Shown one piece after another: positions 19,789 through 27,841 of a stretch of 64,000 nt of DNA. The stretch spans positions 1 through 64,000 of the forward strand of contig NZ_CP063814.1 of the NCBI RefSeq assembly GCF_015277875.1, written 5' to 3'. The notes under the pieces were generated by a model, which saw nothing but the letters and a program-made list of their open reading frames with translations, was not told the DNA's origin and made no database searches. The stretch comes from Microbacterium luteum. Lineage in GTDB: Bacteria > Actinomycetota > Actinomycetes > Actinomycetales > Microbacteriaceae. How positions within the stretch are numbered: the stretch's first letter is position 1; every line of letters starts with the position of its first letter. The position numbers and the translations under genes are program-made.

Positions 19789-21176
19789 CCGATCACCACC
19801 CGGGGCTTGTTGCGGACGGCGTCGGAGATGCGCAGGAGGAGGGCCACGATGAGCCAGTTGGCCACGAGGGAGGATCCGCCCGCCGCGAGGAACGGCGTGG
19901 TCAGACCCGTCAGCGGGATGACCCGGGTGACACCGCCCACCATGATGAACACCTGGAGGCCGATGGTGAAGGCGAGTCCGGTCGCGAGCAGCTTGCCGAA
20001 GTCATCCTGTCCGGCGAGTCCGATGCGGATGCCGCGGCTGATGAAGACCATGTACAGGCAGAGGATCGCGAAGACGCCGACGAGGCCGAGCTCTTCGCCG
20101 AGGCTCGGGAGGATGTAGTCGCTCTCGGCCACCGGGGTCAGCTGGGGCCGGCCCTGACCGAGGCCCGTGCCGATGAGGCCGCCCTGCGCGAGGCCGAAGA
20201 TGCCCTGCACGAGCTGATAGCTCGGGCCCTCGATCGTGTCGGGGTTGAAGGCGTCGAGCCAGTTCGAGAAGCGCTCGCCGACGTAGGGCAGCACGCGCGA
20301 GGCGAGGAAGGCCCCGAGTGCGGCGAGGGCCACCCCGATGAGCGCCCAGCTCGTCTTGCCGGTGGCGACGTAGAGCATCGCGATGAACATGCCGAAGATC
20401 AGGATGCCGGTGCCGAGGTCGCGCTGCATCACGATGATGCCGAGGGAGACGACCCAGACCACGAGCACGGGGCCGAGTTCGCGCGCGCGCGGCCAGGTCA
20501 TCCAGAGGAAGCGGGTGCCGGTGGAGGTGAGCGACTCGCGGGTGCGCACGAGATAGCCGGCGAAGAAGATCGCCAGGGCGATCTTGGCGAGCTCACCGGG
20601 CTGGAACGACACGAAACCGAGCGAGACCCACACGTCGGCGTTGGCGTCGGTTCCGAGGCCCGGGATGAACGGGAGGAGAAGGAGGAGCAGACCGATCAGG
20701 CCCGACAGATACGGGTAGCGGAACAGCACGCGGTAGTTGCGCAGCACCAGGACGAGAGCGATGGCGCCGGCCAGGGCGATCGCCGCCCACGCGAGCTGAC
20801 GGGTCGAGAAGGCATCCCACCCCGTCGCGTCCTTGGCGATGTCGATGCGGTAGATCATCGCGAGGCCGAGACCGGTCAGCAGCGTCGCGATGGGCACGAC
20901 GAACGGATCGGCCGACAGCGCGACGAACCGCAGCACGACGTGGAGTGCGAGCACCAGCAGGGTGACGGCGCCGGTGTAGATGAGGAAGGTGCCGTCGATC
21001 GCCCCGAGCGCGCCCAGCTGCACCAGAGCGACCGCGGAGCCGTTGATGAGGGTGGCGAAGAGGATGAGGGCCAGCTCGCGGTTGCGTCGGGTCTGCGGAA
21101 CGCGGATCTTGCGCAGCGCCCGCACGACCGCGGTGTCGGTGGAGACCTGGCCGGTCTGATCGGTGGGCGCGCTCAT
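19785..21176 (-). CDS. rodA: SEDS family peptidoglycan glycosyltransferase (RodA/FtsW)
   Basis: Polytopic membrane enzyme that polymerises lipid II with the class B penicillin-binding protein. The 463-residue product has about twelve hydrophobic segments and the SEDS signatures GTGLGQGRPQLTPVAESDYILPSLGEELGLVG and RVIPLTGLTTPFLAAGGSS-type region near the C-terminus. The N-terminal ~30 residues are cytoplasmic. Place and operon structure (pstP-rodA-pbpA) match Mycobacterium and Streptomyces. Confidence 0.93.
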   Translation of the reverse strand: MSAPTDQTGQVSTDTAVVRALRKIRVPQTRRNRELALILFATLINGSAVALVQLGALGAIDGTFLIYTGAVTLLVLALHVVLRFVALSADPFVVPIATLLTGLGLAMIYRIDIAKDATGWDAFSTRQLAWAAIALAGAIALVLVLRNYRVLFRYPYLSGLIGLLLLLLPFIPGLGTDANADVWVSLGFVSFQPGELAKIALAIFFAGYLVRTRESLTSTGTRFLWMTWPRARELGPVLVVWVVSLGIIVMQRDLGTGILIFGMFIAMLYVATGKTSWALIGVALAALGAFLASRVLPYVGERFSNWLDAFNPDTIEGPSYQLVQGIFGLAQGGLIGTGLGQGRPQLTPVAESDYILPSLGEELGLVGVFAILCLYMVFISRGIRIGLAGQDDFGKLLATGLAFTIGLQVFIMVGGVTRVIPLTGLTTPFLAAGGSSLVANWLIVALLLRISDAVRNKPRVVIG

Positions 21177-22414
21177 CCGTAGGCCTCCGCGGTGTCACGC
21201 AGACGATCGACGATCACGTCGGCCGCCTCGAGCGAATCGGCCGAGATCGTGCGCTCGACGGTGCTGCGGGTGAACGACGGCAGATCTTCGAGATCGATCC
21301 CGGTGTCCCGGTAGACGGTGGACAGCGAGATCGGACCGATGTCCTGCTGGATGCCGCGGTAGATCACGACGGTGTCCTCGTCGGCGCCGATGAAGTACCG
21401 CGTCTGCGTCCACTGATAGGCCACGACACCGGCCGTGGCCAGCAGCCCGAGAACGAGCACGAGACCGACGATCCAGCCGATGCGTCGCCGGCGCCCACGC
21501 CGGCGATCCTCTTCGATGAGCTCTTCGAGGAAGTCGGCGTCGGGCTCGAAGTGCGTCGGCTCGTTCGCCGCCTGACGGTTCGGATGCAGCCAGCTCGAGC
21601 GGCCGGGGCGAGCCGCGGGCACCTCGATGCCGGCCGGTGTGGAGGCCGATCCGACGATCGTCGCGGTGCCGGTGAAGATCGGATGCGCGCCGCCCACGTC
21701 GACGATCACGATCGTGACGTTGTCGGGCGCTCCGCCGTCGAGTGCCTGCTTGAGCAGCGCGTCGGCGGTTCGCCCGGGCGCGTTGCCGGCGGCGAGGGCC
21801 TTCTCGGTGTGCGCGTCGTCCACGACTCCCGAGAGTCCGTCGGAGCACAGCAGCCAGCGGTCGCCGGGCTGGGTGGGCATGATGAACGTGTCGATCTCGG
21901 GATCGGGATCCATGTCGCCGAGCACGCGCATGAGGACCGAGCGGCGCGGGTGGTAGCGGGCTTCCTCAGGGGTGATGCGACCAGACTCGACGAGGCGCTG
22001 CACGAACGTGTGGTCGGTGGTGATCTGGGTGAGCGAGCCGTCGCGGTAGAGATAGATGCGGGAATCGCCGATGTGCGCGATCACCGCGAGATCGTCGACC
22101 ATCACCAGGGCACTGACCGTGGTGCCCATCCCGGCCAGCTCAGGACGGCGGCCGACGGTGTCGATCAGTTCGGTGGCGCTGTCGGCGATCGCATCGCGCA
22201 GGGCCCGCTCCGCGTCGGTCGGCGAATCGAACGGGTCGTCGTCGAGGTGCTTCAGGCGATGGATGACCAGTGCCGAGGCGACGTCGCCGCCCGCGTGCCC
22301 GCCCATGCCGTCGGCGACGACGAACAGGTTCGACCCGGAGTATCCGGAATCCTGGTTGTTGGAGCGGACCTTCCCGGTGTGGGAGATCGCCGCGCTCGAG
22401 CCCTGAAAGACCAT
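21173..22414 (-). CDS. pstP: PP2C-family serine/threonine phosphatase
   Basis: Phosphatase that reverses PknA/PknB signalling. The 413-residue product has an N-terminal PPM domain with the metal-binding motifs VRSNNQDS, VVADGMGGHAGGDVAS and LLCSDGLSGVVDD and a late DNVTIVIVDV. A linker and an RRGRRRR stretch lead to a single transmembrane helix at about 310-332 and an extracytoplasmic tail of about 80 residues. The substrates are inferred to be the kinases and FHA proteins of the same operon. Confidence 0.93.
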   Translation of the reverse strand: MVFQGSSAAISHTGKVRSNNQDSGYSGSNLFVVADGMGGHAGGDVASALVIHRLKHLDDDPFDSPTDAERALRDAIADSATELIDTVGRRPELAGMGTTVSALVMVDDLAVIAHIGDSRIYLYRDGSLTQITTDHTFVQRLVESGRITPEEARYHPRRSVLMRVLGDMDPDPEIDTFIMPTQPGDRWLLCSDGLSGVVDDAHTEKALAAGNAPGRTADALLKQALDGGAPDNVTIVIVDVGGAHPIFTGTATIVGSASTPAGIEVPAARPGRSSWLHPNRQAANEPTHFEPDADFLEELIEEDRRRGRRRRIGWIVGLVLVLGLLATAGVVAYQWTQTRYFIGADEDTVVIYRGIQQDIGPISLSTVYRDTGIDLEDLPSFTRSTVERTISADSLEAADVIVDRLRDTAEAYG

Positions 22415-22432
22415 CCGTGTCGACTCCGCTGC

Positions 22433-22963
22433 TTACTTCCGCAGCTCGAAGGTCGTCGCCCCGACCTTGATGGGCGCGCCGATCTTGATGGGCACCGGGG
22501 CGCTGACCCGCGTGCCGTCGTGCCACGTGCCGTTGGTCGAGTCGAGGTCTTGGATCATCCACTGCTCCCCGCGCTGAACGAGACGCGCGTGGTGGCTGGA
22601 GGTGTAGTCGTCGCGGATCACGAGACCCGATTCGCTGGAGCGGCCGATCGTGACGGTGTCGTCGCCGAGAGGCACCTCCAGACCGGCCTTCGGGCCGCTG
22701 GTGATGACGATGCGCGACACGGCGTCGCGCGTGGCCATGCCACCCGCCTTGGACGGCGCCGTGGAACGGGCGACGGCGGCGGTCGGCGCGTCGGGCGACG
22801 ACGCGGGAGCCTTCGTCGCGGCGCCCGCCGCAGCCGGTTCCGGCATGCGGCGCACCTTGACCCCGAACAGGTCGGCGCGCAGGGAGTAGACCACCGCGAA
22901 CACGAAGAACCACATCAGCACCAGGAATCCGATGCGCAGGAGGAGCAGGGTCAGTTCGCTCAC
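22433..22963 (-). CDS. fhaB: FHA-domain membrane protein FhaB (FipA type)
   Basis: A 176-residue protein with an N-terminal membrane helix (LTLLLLRIGFLVLMWFFVFA) and a C-terminal FHA phosphothreonine-binding domain showing the conserved IGRSSESGLVI, SSHHARL and DLDSTNGTWHDG motifs. Orthologues link PknA/PknB signalling to septal peptidoglycan synthesis. The GTG at 22963 is chosen because the membrane helix starts right after it. It overlaps fhaA by 4 bases (GTGA) and precedes pstP by 18 bases. Confidence 0.92.
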   Translation of the reverse strand: MSELTLLLLRIGFLVLMWFFVFAVVYSLRADLFGVKVRRMPEPAAAGAATKAPASSPDAPTAAVARSTAPSKAGGMATRDAVSRIVITSGPKAGLEVPLGDDTVTIGRSSESGLVIRDDYTSSHHARLVQRGEQWMIQDLDSTNGTWHDGTRVSAPVPIKIGAPIKVGATTFELRK

Positions 22964-23694
22964 GACAGTCCCTCGCGCTGGTCGAATACCCGGGTCGCGT
23001 CGCTCACGGGACGCGACGGGCGTGACGGCGCCGCGTGTGCGACGACATGGAACACGATATCGGTGCGGCCGATGGTGATGGTGGAATCCGGGGCGAGGGA
23101 GGCTTCGCCGACCTTCACACCGTTGAGCTTGGTGCCGTTGGTCGAGCCGAGATCGCGCACCATCGCGCGCTCGCCGTCCCATAGGATCTCGACGTGCTTG
23201 CGGCTGGTGCCGCTGTCGGAGATCGTGATGTCGGCGTCGCTGCCGCGCCCGATCACGGTGCGCGACGCGGTGAGCGGGTGACGTCTACCCTCGACGTCGA
23301 CGACCGCGCGCCACGACACGCGCCCCTGCGCCGTCTCGGAATCGACGCGGAGCGTGCCGGTCGAGACCGATTCGTCCCGGCGGAGCTCGATGGTCACCGC
23401 GCCCGCGAAGCTGTAGCCCTGCGCACGCGCGTGCTTCTTGACGAGGCCGTCGAGCTCGTCGAGCAGCGCGGGTCCGACCGCGGCCATCTTCTCCTCATCG
23501 GCGGGAGACAGCCGCACGGTGAAGGTGTTCGGCGCGAGGATGCGGTCGCGGCTCACGACGGCGGCCTTCTTGTCGAGCTCGGACCGCAGCGCCGAGGCGA
23601 TTTCGACAGGCTGAATTCCGCTGCGGAAGGTCTTCGCGAAGGCGCTGTTCACAGCGCGTTCGAGTCCCTTCTCGAAGCTGTCCAGTAGTCCCAC
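22960..23694 (-). CDS. fhaA: FHA-domain protein FhaA with DUF3662 domain
   Basis: A 244-residue protein with an N-terminal DUF3662 domain (GLLDSFEKGLERAVNSAF onward) and a C-terminal FHA domain with IGRGSDADITI, SRKHVEI and DLGSTNGTKLNG. In mycobacteria FhaA binds phosphorylated MviN/MurJ and kinase targets to control cell wall growth. The middle linker is shorter than in M. tuberculosis. The GTG at 23694 follows GAGGAG by 4 bases. It is the first gene of the seven-gene operon ending with pknB. Confidence 0.92.
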   Translation of the reverse strand: MGLLDSFEKGLERAVNSAFAKTFRSGIQPVEIASALRSELDKKAAVVSRDRILAPNTFTVRLSPADEEKMAAVGPALLDELDGLVKKHARAQGYSFAGAVTIELRRDESVSTGTLRVDSETAQGRVSWRAVVDVEGRRHPLTASRTVIGRGSDADITISDSGTSRKHVEILWDGERAMVRDLGSTNGTKLNGVKVGEASLAPDSTITIGRTDIVFHVVAHAAPSRPSRPVSDATRVFDQREGLS

Positions 23695-23726
23695 GGGGCT
23701 CCTCAGGCAGGCAGACGGTTCGGTAC

Positions 23727-23732
23727 ATGCTA
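23727..23732 (-). promoter_or_regulatory. operon promoter upstream of fhaA
   Basis: TAGCAT on the minus strand, about 32 bases before the fhaA GTG, leaving room for the GAGGAG ribosome site. A TGTGCA stands 4 bases further upstream, too close to act as the -35. Likely the main promoter of the fhaA-to-pknB operon. Confidence 0.45.
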
Positions 23733-23854
23733 ATTGCACACGCTGAATGCACCATGGTGGTGTCATCCCGTGGCGGGTCGCCCGATGCGTCGGGCCGCGT
23801 TCCCTCGTGTTATTCTCGGTTGGTTGACGCGCTCGATGTGTATTCGAGCGCTTC

Positions 23855-23938
23855 GCGCGAGTGGCGGAATAGGTAGACGCGCTGGCTTCAGGTGCCAGTG
23901 CCCGCAAGGGCGTGGGGGTTCAAGTCCCCCCTCGCGCA
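23855..23938 (+). tRNA. tRNA-Leu (CAG)
   Basis: An 84-base class II tRNA. The acceptor GCGCGAG pairs with CTCGCGC, and the anticodon stem CTGGC/GCCAG encloses TTCAGGT with anticodon CAG at 23889-23891. The long variable arm (TGCCCGCAAGGGCG) and T-loop GTTCAAGTC are present. CCA is not encoded. Confidence 0.96.
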
Positions 23939-23945
23939 CCCAGAG

Positions 23946-23970
23946 AAACCCCCGGTTCCCCGGGGGTTTT
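23946..23970 (+). terminator. intrinsic terminator of tRNA-Leu
   Basis: The stem AAACCCCCGG/CCGGGGGTTT with a TTCC loop starts 8 bases after the tRNA and ends in TTTT. Strong hairpin, short T-run. Confidence 0.8.
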
Positions 23971-24107
23971 CGCGTTCCCGCCTCCCGTCGTTCCCGCCCC
24001 CCGGCCCGACCGGCCCGGCCTGTCGAGAAACGCCTTTCCGCGCGAGACACCGCGCGACGCGTGGTTTCTCGGGCGGAATGTGGTTTCTCGCTGTGGTCGC
24101 GGGCGGG

Positions 24108-24596
24108 TCACTCGAGGACCGGAGCGAGGGTGAGCGTGATCTCCTCGACCTCGCGTCCGAGGGCAGGTGCGAACGACATCGTGCGCGACACCTCGGTGAA
24201 GCCGGCCTTGGCGAGCACCGCCAGAGAGGCGGTGTTGGATGCGGCCGCGCGGGCGAACAGCGGGCGCTCGGGCTCCCGCGAGATGAGCAGGCGCAGCGCC
24301 TCGCTCGCGACCCCACGTCCCCATGCGTGATGCGCGATCCAAAAGGTCACCTCGCGGTCGCCGTCGACGGTGAACAGCGCCGCCGTCCCGGCGAAGCCGC
24401 CGTTCTCGGTCACGACGTACATCTGCACGCCGTCGGCGGCTCGCTCGCGGGCGATCCAGGCGTCGAAGGCCTCCCGGTCACTCGGGTCGGCCGCGGTGAA
24501 GGCGGCCATATCGACCGCATCGGGCGTGCGCATCATCTCGAAGACGGCGTCGAGGTCGTCGTCGCCGAGGTCGCGGAGTTCCACGTGTGCAGCCAC
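24108..24596 (-). CDS. GNAT family N-acetyltransferase
   Basis: A 162-residue acetyltransferase of the RimJ/RimL-like type. The fold is recognisable from VELRDLGDDDLDAVFEMM at the start, the ENGGFAGTAALF strand, the acetyl-CoA loop HHAWGRGVASEALRLL, and the ASNTASLAVLAKAGF helix near the C-terminus. The substrate is unknown. The GTG at 24596 lies 6 bases after a TAAATT -10 hexamer (24603-24608, minus), indicating a leaderless mRNA. Confidence 0.87.
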   Translation of the reverse strand: MAAHVELRDLGDDDLDAVFEMMRTPDAVDMAAFTAADPSDREAFDAWIARERAADGVQMYVVTENGGFAGTAALFTVDGDREVTFWIAHHAWGRGVASEALRLLISREPERPLFARAAASNTASLAVLAKAGFTEVSRTMSFAPALGREVEEITLTLAPVLE

Positions 24597-24602
24597 GACA
24601 CC

Positions 24603-24608
24603 AATTTA
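24603..24608 (-). promoter_or_regulatory. GNAT gene -10 element (leaderless start)
   Basis: TAAATT on the minus strand followed by 6 bases and the GTG start codon. It lies in the 44-base gap after the GntR gene, which is on the same strand. Confidence 0.55.
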
Positions 24609-24640
24609 GTCCCCGACCGCATCGACCACGCGGTCGCGCG

Positions 24641-25279
24641 TCAGTCCAGTCCGTAGACGGCGCGAACCGCGCGCTCGGCGCGGATGCCGTCGCGAGCCAG
24701 AAGGGCGTCGCGCAGCTCGCGGTACTTCGCGGTGCGCTCCTCGACATCGGTGAAGTACGGCTGCCATTGGCTGGTGTATCGGCGGATCGCCAGCTGCGCT
24801 TCCTTCATCACCTTCAATCGCATGACGTTGCCGGCCGTGAACATCAGGTGTGAGAACAGGCGCCACGACGCCTGCACGATGGCCGGGTAGTCGTCGGAGG
24901 CGGAGGCTTCGACGACGACGTCGGCGAGATCGACGGAGGTGGCGATGTCCTCGTCGCTCCCGCGCTTCATCGCGAATCGCGCGGCGTTCGCGGCCGAGAG
25001 CACCAGGAACTCCCGGACGTCTTCGCGGCTCTTCTGCGAGGGGATCGACACGCGGGTGTAGCGGTTCGGCGCGACCTCGACCAGGCCCACGCGCTCCAGG
25101 CCCTGAAGCGCCTCGCGCACGGGGGTGCGCGAGACCCCGAGGCGTCGGGCGAGTTCGTGATCTCGCAGGCGCTCGCCCGGTGCGAGGGTGCCGTCGATGA
25201 TGGCCTCGCCGACGCGCGCGTACACCTCGTCACCGAGGACGGTGCCGCGAGGATCGAAGGGCCGGAGCGACTCGGACAT
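24641..25279 (-). CDS. GntR family transcriptional regulator with FCD domain
   Basis: A 212-residue FadR-subfamily regulator. The N-terminal winged helix shows GERLRDHELARRLGVSRTPVREALQGLERVGLVEV. The C-terminal all-helical FCD domain binds an organic acid-type ligand in most relatives and contains the usual His and Asp positions (SHLMFTAGN). A TACACT at 25290-25295 (minus) stands 10 bases before the ATG. No metabolic gene is adjacent, so the ligand cannot be inferred. The inverted repeat at 25330-25352 is a possible operator. Confidence 0.88.
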   Translation of the reverse strand: MSESLRPFDPRGTVLGDEVYARVGEAIIDGTLAPGERLRDHELARRLGVSRTPVREALQGLERVGLVEVAPNRYTRVSIPSQKSREDVREFLVLSAANAARFAMKRGSDEDIATSVDLADVVVEASASDDYPAIVQASWRLFSHLMFTAGNVMRLKVMKEAQLAIRRYTSQWQPYFTDVEERTAKYRELRDALLARDGIRAERAVRAVYGLD

Positions 25280-25329
25280 GTCGTCGGCCAGTGTAGGCCG
25301 CGGGTCTGAGAGCGACCCTGCCTTCGCAA

Positions 25330-25352
25330 CGTTTGGGTCACTGTCTCAAACG
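25330..25352. promoter_or_regulatory. inverted repeat upstream of the GntR gene
   Basis: CGTTTG and CAAACG separated by 11 bases, in the 158-base spacer between the divergent GntR and cold-shock genes. It could be an operator for the GntR protein, but it does not match the known FadR-type TGG-N5-CCA pattern. Confidence 0.3.
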
Positions 25353-25379
25353 GGGGGTGTGCCGGAGGGCCACGTTCAG

Positions 25380-25385
25380 TAGCGT
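25380..25385 (+). promoter_or_regulatory. cold-shock gene -10 element
   Basis: TAGCGT 52 bases before the cold-shock ATG, implying a leader of about 46 bases. The same hexamer occurs before dnaA and before the APC permease gene. Confidence 0.4.
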
Positions 25386-25437
25386 GTACCGTGATTCGCG
25401 CCGAACGTGCGCGGACACCCAGTAAGAACGGCACGTC

Positions 25438-25644
25438 ATGAGCACGCAGGGTACGGTCAAGTGGTTCAACGCGGAGAAGGGCTTCGGCTTCATCGCTCCC
25501 GATGAAGGCGGCGCAGACGTCTTCGCCCACTACACCGCGATCGAGTCCAAGGGATACCGCTCCCTCGAAGAGAACCAGCGGGTCGAGTTCGAGATCGCCC
25601 AGGGGCCCAAGGGTCTCCAGGCTGAGGCCATCCGACCCCTCTGA
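25438..25644 (+). CDS. cold-shock domain protein (CspA family)
   Basis: A 68-residue single-stranded nucleic-acid-binding protein. The five-stranded cold-shock fold carries RNP1 (KGFGFI) and RNP2 (VFAHY). Length and the start [18 protein letters not shown] match the family. It acts as an RNA chaperone, and whether it is cold-induced cannot be told from the sequence. It ends at two perfect hairpins shared with the convergent gene. Confidence 0.95.
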   Translation: MSTQGTVKWFNAEKGFGFIAPDEGGADVFAHYTAIESKGYRSLEENQRVEFEIAQGPKGLQAEAIRPL

Positions 25645-25648
25645 ACCT

Positions 25649-25708
25649 GAATCCGCGGCCCGTCCGCGGATTCGCGGCGGAGCCCGGTCCGTATCCTCGG
25701 ACCGGGCT
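25649..25708. terminator. double hairpin between convergent genes
   Basis: Two perfect stems in 60 bases: GAATCCGCGG (25649-25658) with CCGCGGATTC (25664-25673), and an 11-base arm at 25681-25691 with its complement at 25698-25708. The second ends exactly at the stop codon of the DUF2156 gene. Neither has a T-run. They probably act as bidirectional transcription barriers or mRNA 3'-end stabilisers. Confidence 0.6.
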
Positions 25709-27784
25709 TCAGTCGCGCTCGCCGCGCACGAGCTCCAGGCCCGCGCCGGCGAACTGACGCAGCGTCGCGTCGGGCAGGAAGGCCTTCGTGAGCCCGGCGG
25801 CGATGGCCGGCAGATCCCCTTCGTCGCGGTAAAGCAGATACATGGTCTCGTACCGCGGATTGAACTTCTGCTTGAAGCGGTGCAGTGACCGGAAGCCGTA
25901 GACCGGCTCCAGCGTCTCGGCGAGCCGGTCGGTGAGGTCGGCGATGAGGCCCGCGTCGGCGGGATTCTCGTGCGCGAGCGGTGCTCCCGACAGCGACAGG
26001 ATCTGCGCCCCCTCCTCAGCGAAGTGCTTGGCGGACGAGCCGATCAGGAACTCCATCACCGGCCCGAAGCCGCCCTCGCGGCGGCGCATGAGATCGAGGG
26101 TCCACCCGCGCACCACACCGTCCGGGCCGTACACCGGCAACCAGGACAGGAACCCGTCGACATCTCCCTTCGGCGACAGCGCGAGCGCCAGCCGCACCTC
26201 GGGATCCCGGGCCTCGGTGAGGGTTCCGAGCGTGAAGCCCATCTCGGGAAGGCCCTTGTCGCCCACCCACATCTCCGAGATCGCGCGGATCTGCTGCTGC
26301 ACCCCCCACGCCTCGTCGCCGTACCGCGACATCCGAAAGGTCATCTCCTCGCGACCCGCGCGGTTCAGGGAGGACCGCACCGAGTTCCACGCCTTGCCCT
26401 TGAACTCCAGACCAGGAAGATCGACGATCGTGTCGTCGGCGACAACGAGGGAGCGCCACCCGGCGGGGATCGCGGCGCGCGTCGCCTCTCCCGCGCTGAA
26501 GAAGCACGGTGTGAGCGCCGCGCGTTCGGCCGCGTCGATGAAGCCCCGCACCACATCGGGGCGACCGGCTTCCGGACCGAGGGGATCGCCGAGCGCGATG
26601 GCGACACCGCGGCGGTTCTGGAATCCGACGACACCGCCGGCGATCGTCGCGTACGACATGTCGGACCACGTCGTCATCCACGACAGTGTGCCGCCGCCGT
26701 CGGTGCGGATCACGTCCTTCACCTCGGCCACGGTGGGTGGGGTCGCCGTGCCGAGGCCGGTGCGCCGGCGAACCGCGAACGCGCGACGCACCCACAGGAT
26801 GTAGACGAGCATCAGCAGCCACATGACGGCGCTCGTCATCGCGAGTTCGGTCTCGGCGTCGATGACGGCCTCGAGCTGCGCTTCGCTGGCGACGATGATG
26901 ACGGCGAGGACCAGGGCGCCGGTGAGCACGTTCAGCGACGCCAGCACGATGCTCACCACCCACGCCCATCGCCGGCCGCGGCGCATGCCGTTGGCGACCA
27001 GGAGGATGATCACGACGTCGATCGCCGCATCGAGGTAGCCGCCGGATGCCGGCTCGGTGGGACCGAACATCCCGTCGGTCGGAACGAGGAGCACGACCAC
27101 CTGCACGGCGCCGATGACGACCATGCCGAAGAACGCCAGGAACCGCTGCTCCCGCACGCTGGAGCGCTGGACGGTGAGGGACCGATCGACGAACAGCACG
27201 AGCAGCACGGCGAGCAGATGCTCGACATCGGCGATCTGGCCCCAGAAGAGCAGCGCGAGGAAGGACAGCGCGATCAGCAGCAGCCACGCGCGCACTCGCC
27301 AGGGAGAGACGAAGAGACCGACGGCCGCGGCGATGCAGGCCATCGTGCCGCCCGAGGCGCCGACATCGAGCGCGGCGGCCTGCGTCTGCGCCCATTCCCA
27401 CGGAGCCATCGCGGCCAGCCACAGCACGAGCGCGGTCGCGAGCACCGCGAAGGCCTGCCCGATGGCGTAGTAGAGGAGTGCGACGCGTGATCCGCGGCGG
27501 TACTCCAGGTAGGCCATGCCGGCGAAGCTCGAGATCGTGAAGATGTAGACCCACGGCTGGTTGACGAAGAACGTGCCCGTCACGACCGTCCACCATCGTC
27601 CCTCGGCGAACGCCGGCAGGCCGTAGGCGACCGCATCGAACAGGTCGTTCTCTTCGAACGGAGACCACAGTCCGCCCCACACCACGCCGACGATGAGGAT
27701 CACGCCGATGAAGGTGAGAGTGGCGGGCATGCGCCGGATGACGGCGAAGACGGGGCGGGACGTTTTCGTCGAGGCCTCACTCAT
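25709..27784 (-). CDS. rhomboid-like membrane domain fused to DUF2156 (lysyl-PG synthase-type) domain
   Basis: A 691-residue membrane protein. Residues 20-200 resemble a rhomboid: RWWTVVTGTF, a small-loop segment LEYRRGSRVALLYY, a serine motif GASGG with Ser144 and a candidate His189 in DVEHLLAV. Three or more further membrane segments follow (to about 345). The C-terminal third is a DUF2156/MprF-type acyltransferase domain (LGDPLGPEAGRPDVVRGFID, then SLNRAGREEMTF), the part that in MprF uses aminoacyl-tRNA to modify phosphatidylglycerol. The ATG at 27784 is supported by a TAGGGT 7 bases upstream. The substrate is not known. Confidence 0.85.
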   Translation of the reverse strand: MSEASTKTSRPVFAVIRRMPATLTFIGVILIVGVVWGGLWSPFEENDLFDAVAYGLPAFAEGRWWTVVTGTFFVNQPWVYIFTISSFAGMAYLEYRRGSRVALLYYAIGQAFAVLATALVLWLAAMAPWEWAQTQAAALDVGASGGTMACIAAAVGLFVSPWRVRAWLLLIALSFLALLFWGQIADVEHLLAVLLVLFVDRSLTVQRSSVREQRFLAFFGMVVIGAVQVVVLLVPTDGMFGPTEPASGGYLDAAIDVVIILLVANGMRRGRRWAWVVSIVLASLNVLTGALVLAVIIVASEAQLEAVIDAETELAMTSAVMWLLMLVYILWVRRAFAVRRRTGLGTATPPTVAEVKDVIRTDGGGTLSWMTTWSDMSYATIAGGVVGFQNRRGVAIALGDPLGPEAGRPDVVRGFIDAAERAALTPCFFSAGEATRAAIPAGWRSLVVADDTIVDLPGLEFKGKAWNSVRSSLNRAGREEMTFRMSRYGDEAWGVQQQIRAISEMWVGDKGLPEMGFTLGTLTEARDPEVRLALALSPKGDVDGFLSWLPVYGPDGVVRGWTLDLMRRREGGFGPVMEFLIGSSAKHFAEEGAQILSLSGAPLAHENPADAGLIADLTDRLAETLEPVYGFRSLHRFKQKFNPRYETMYLLYRDEGDLPAIAAGLTKAFLPDATLRQFAGAGLELVRGERD

Positions 27785-27791
27785 GGCCCTC

Positions 27792-27797
27792 ACCCTA
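27792..27797 (-). promoter_or_regulatory. DUF2156 gene -10 element (leaderless start)
   Basis: TAGGGT on the minus strand, 7 bases before the ATG at 27784. It overlaps an in-frame GTG at 27793, which makes that upstream start unlikely. Confidence 0.5.
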
Positions 27798-27841
27798 TCG
27801 AGCGGGATGCGGCGCGCGTGGCTGCGGATCAGGCCTTCGGA

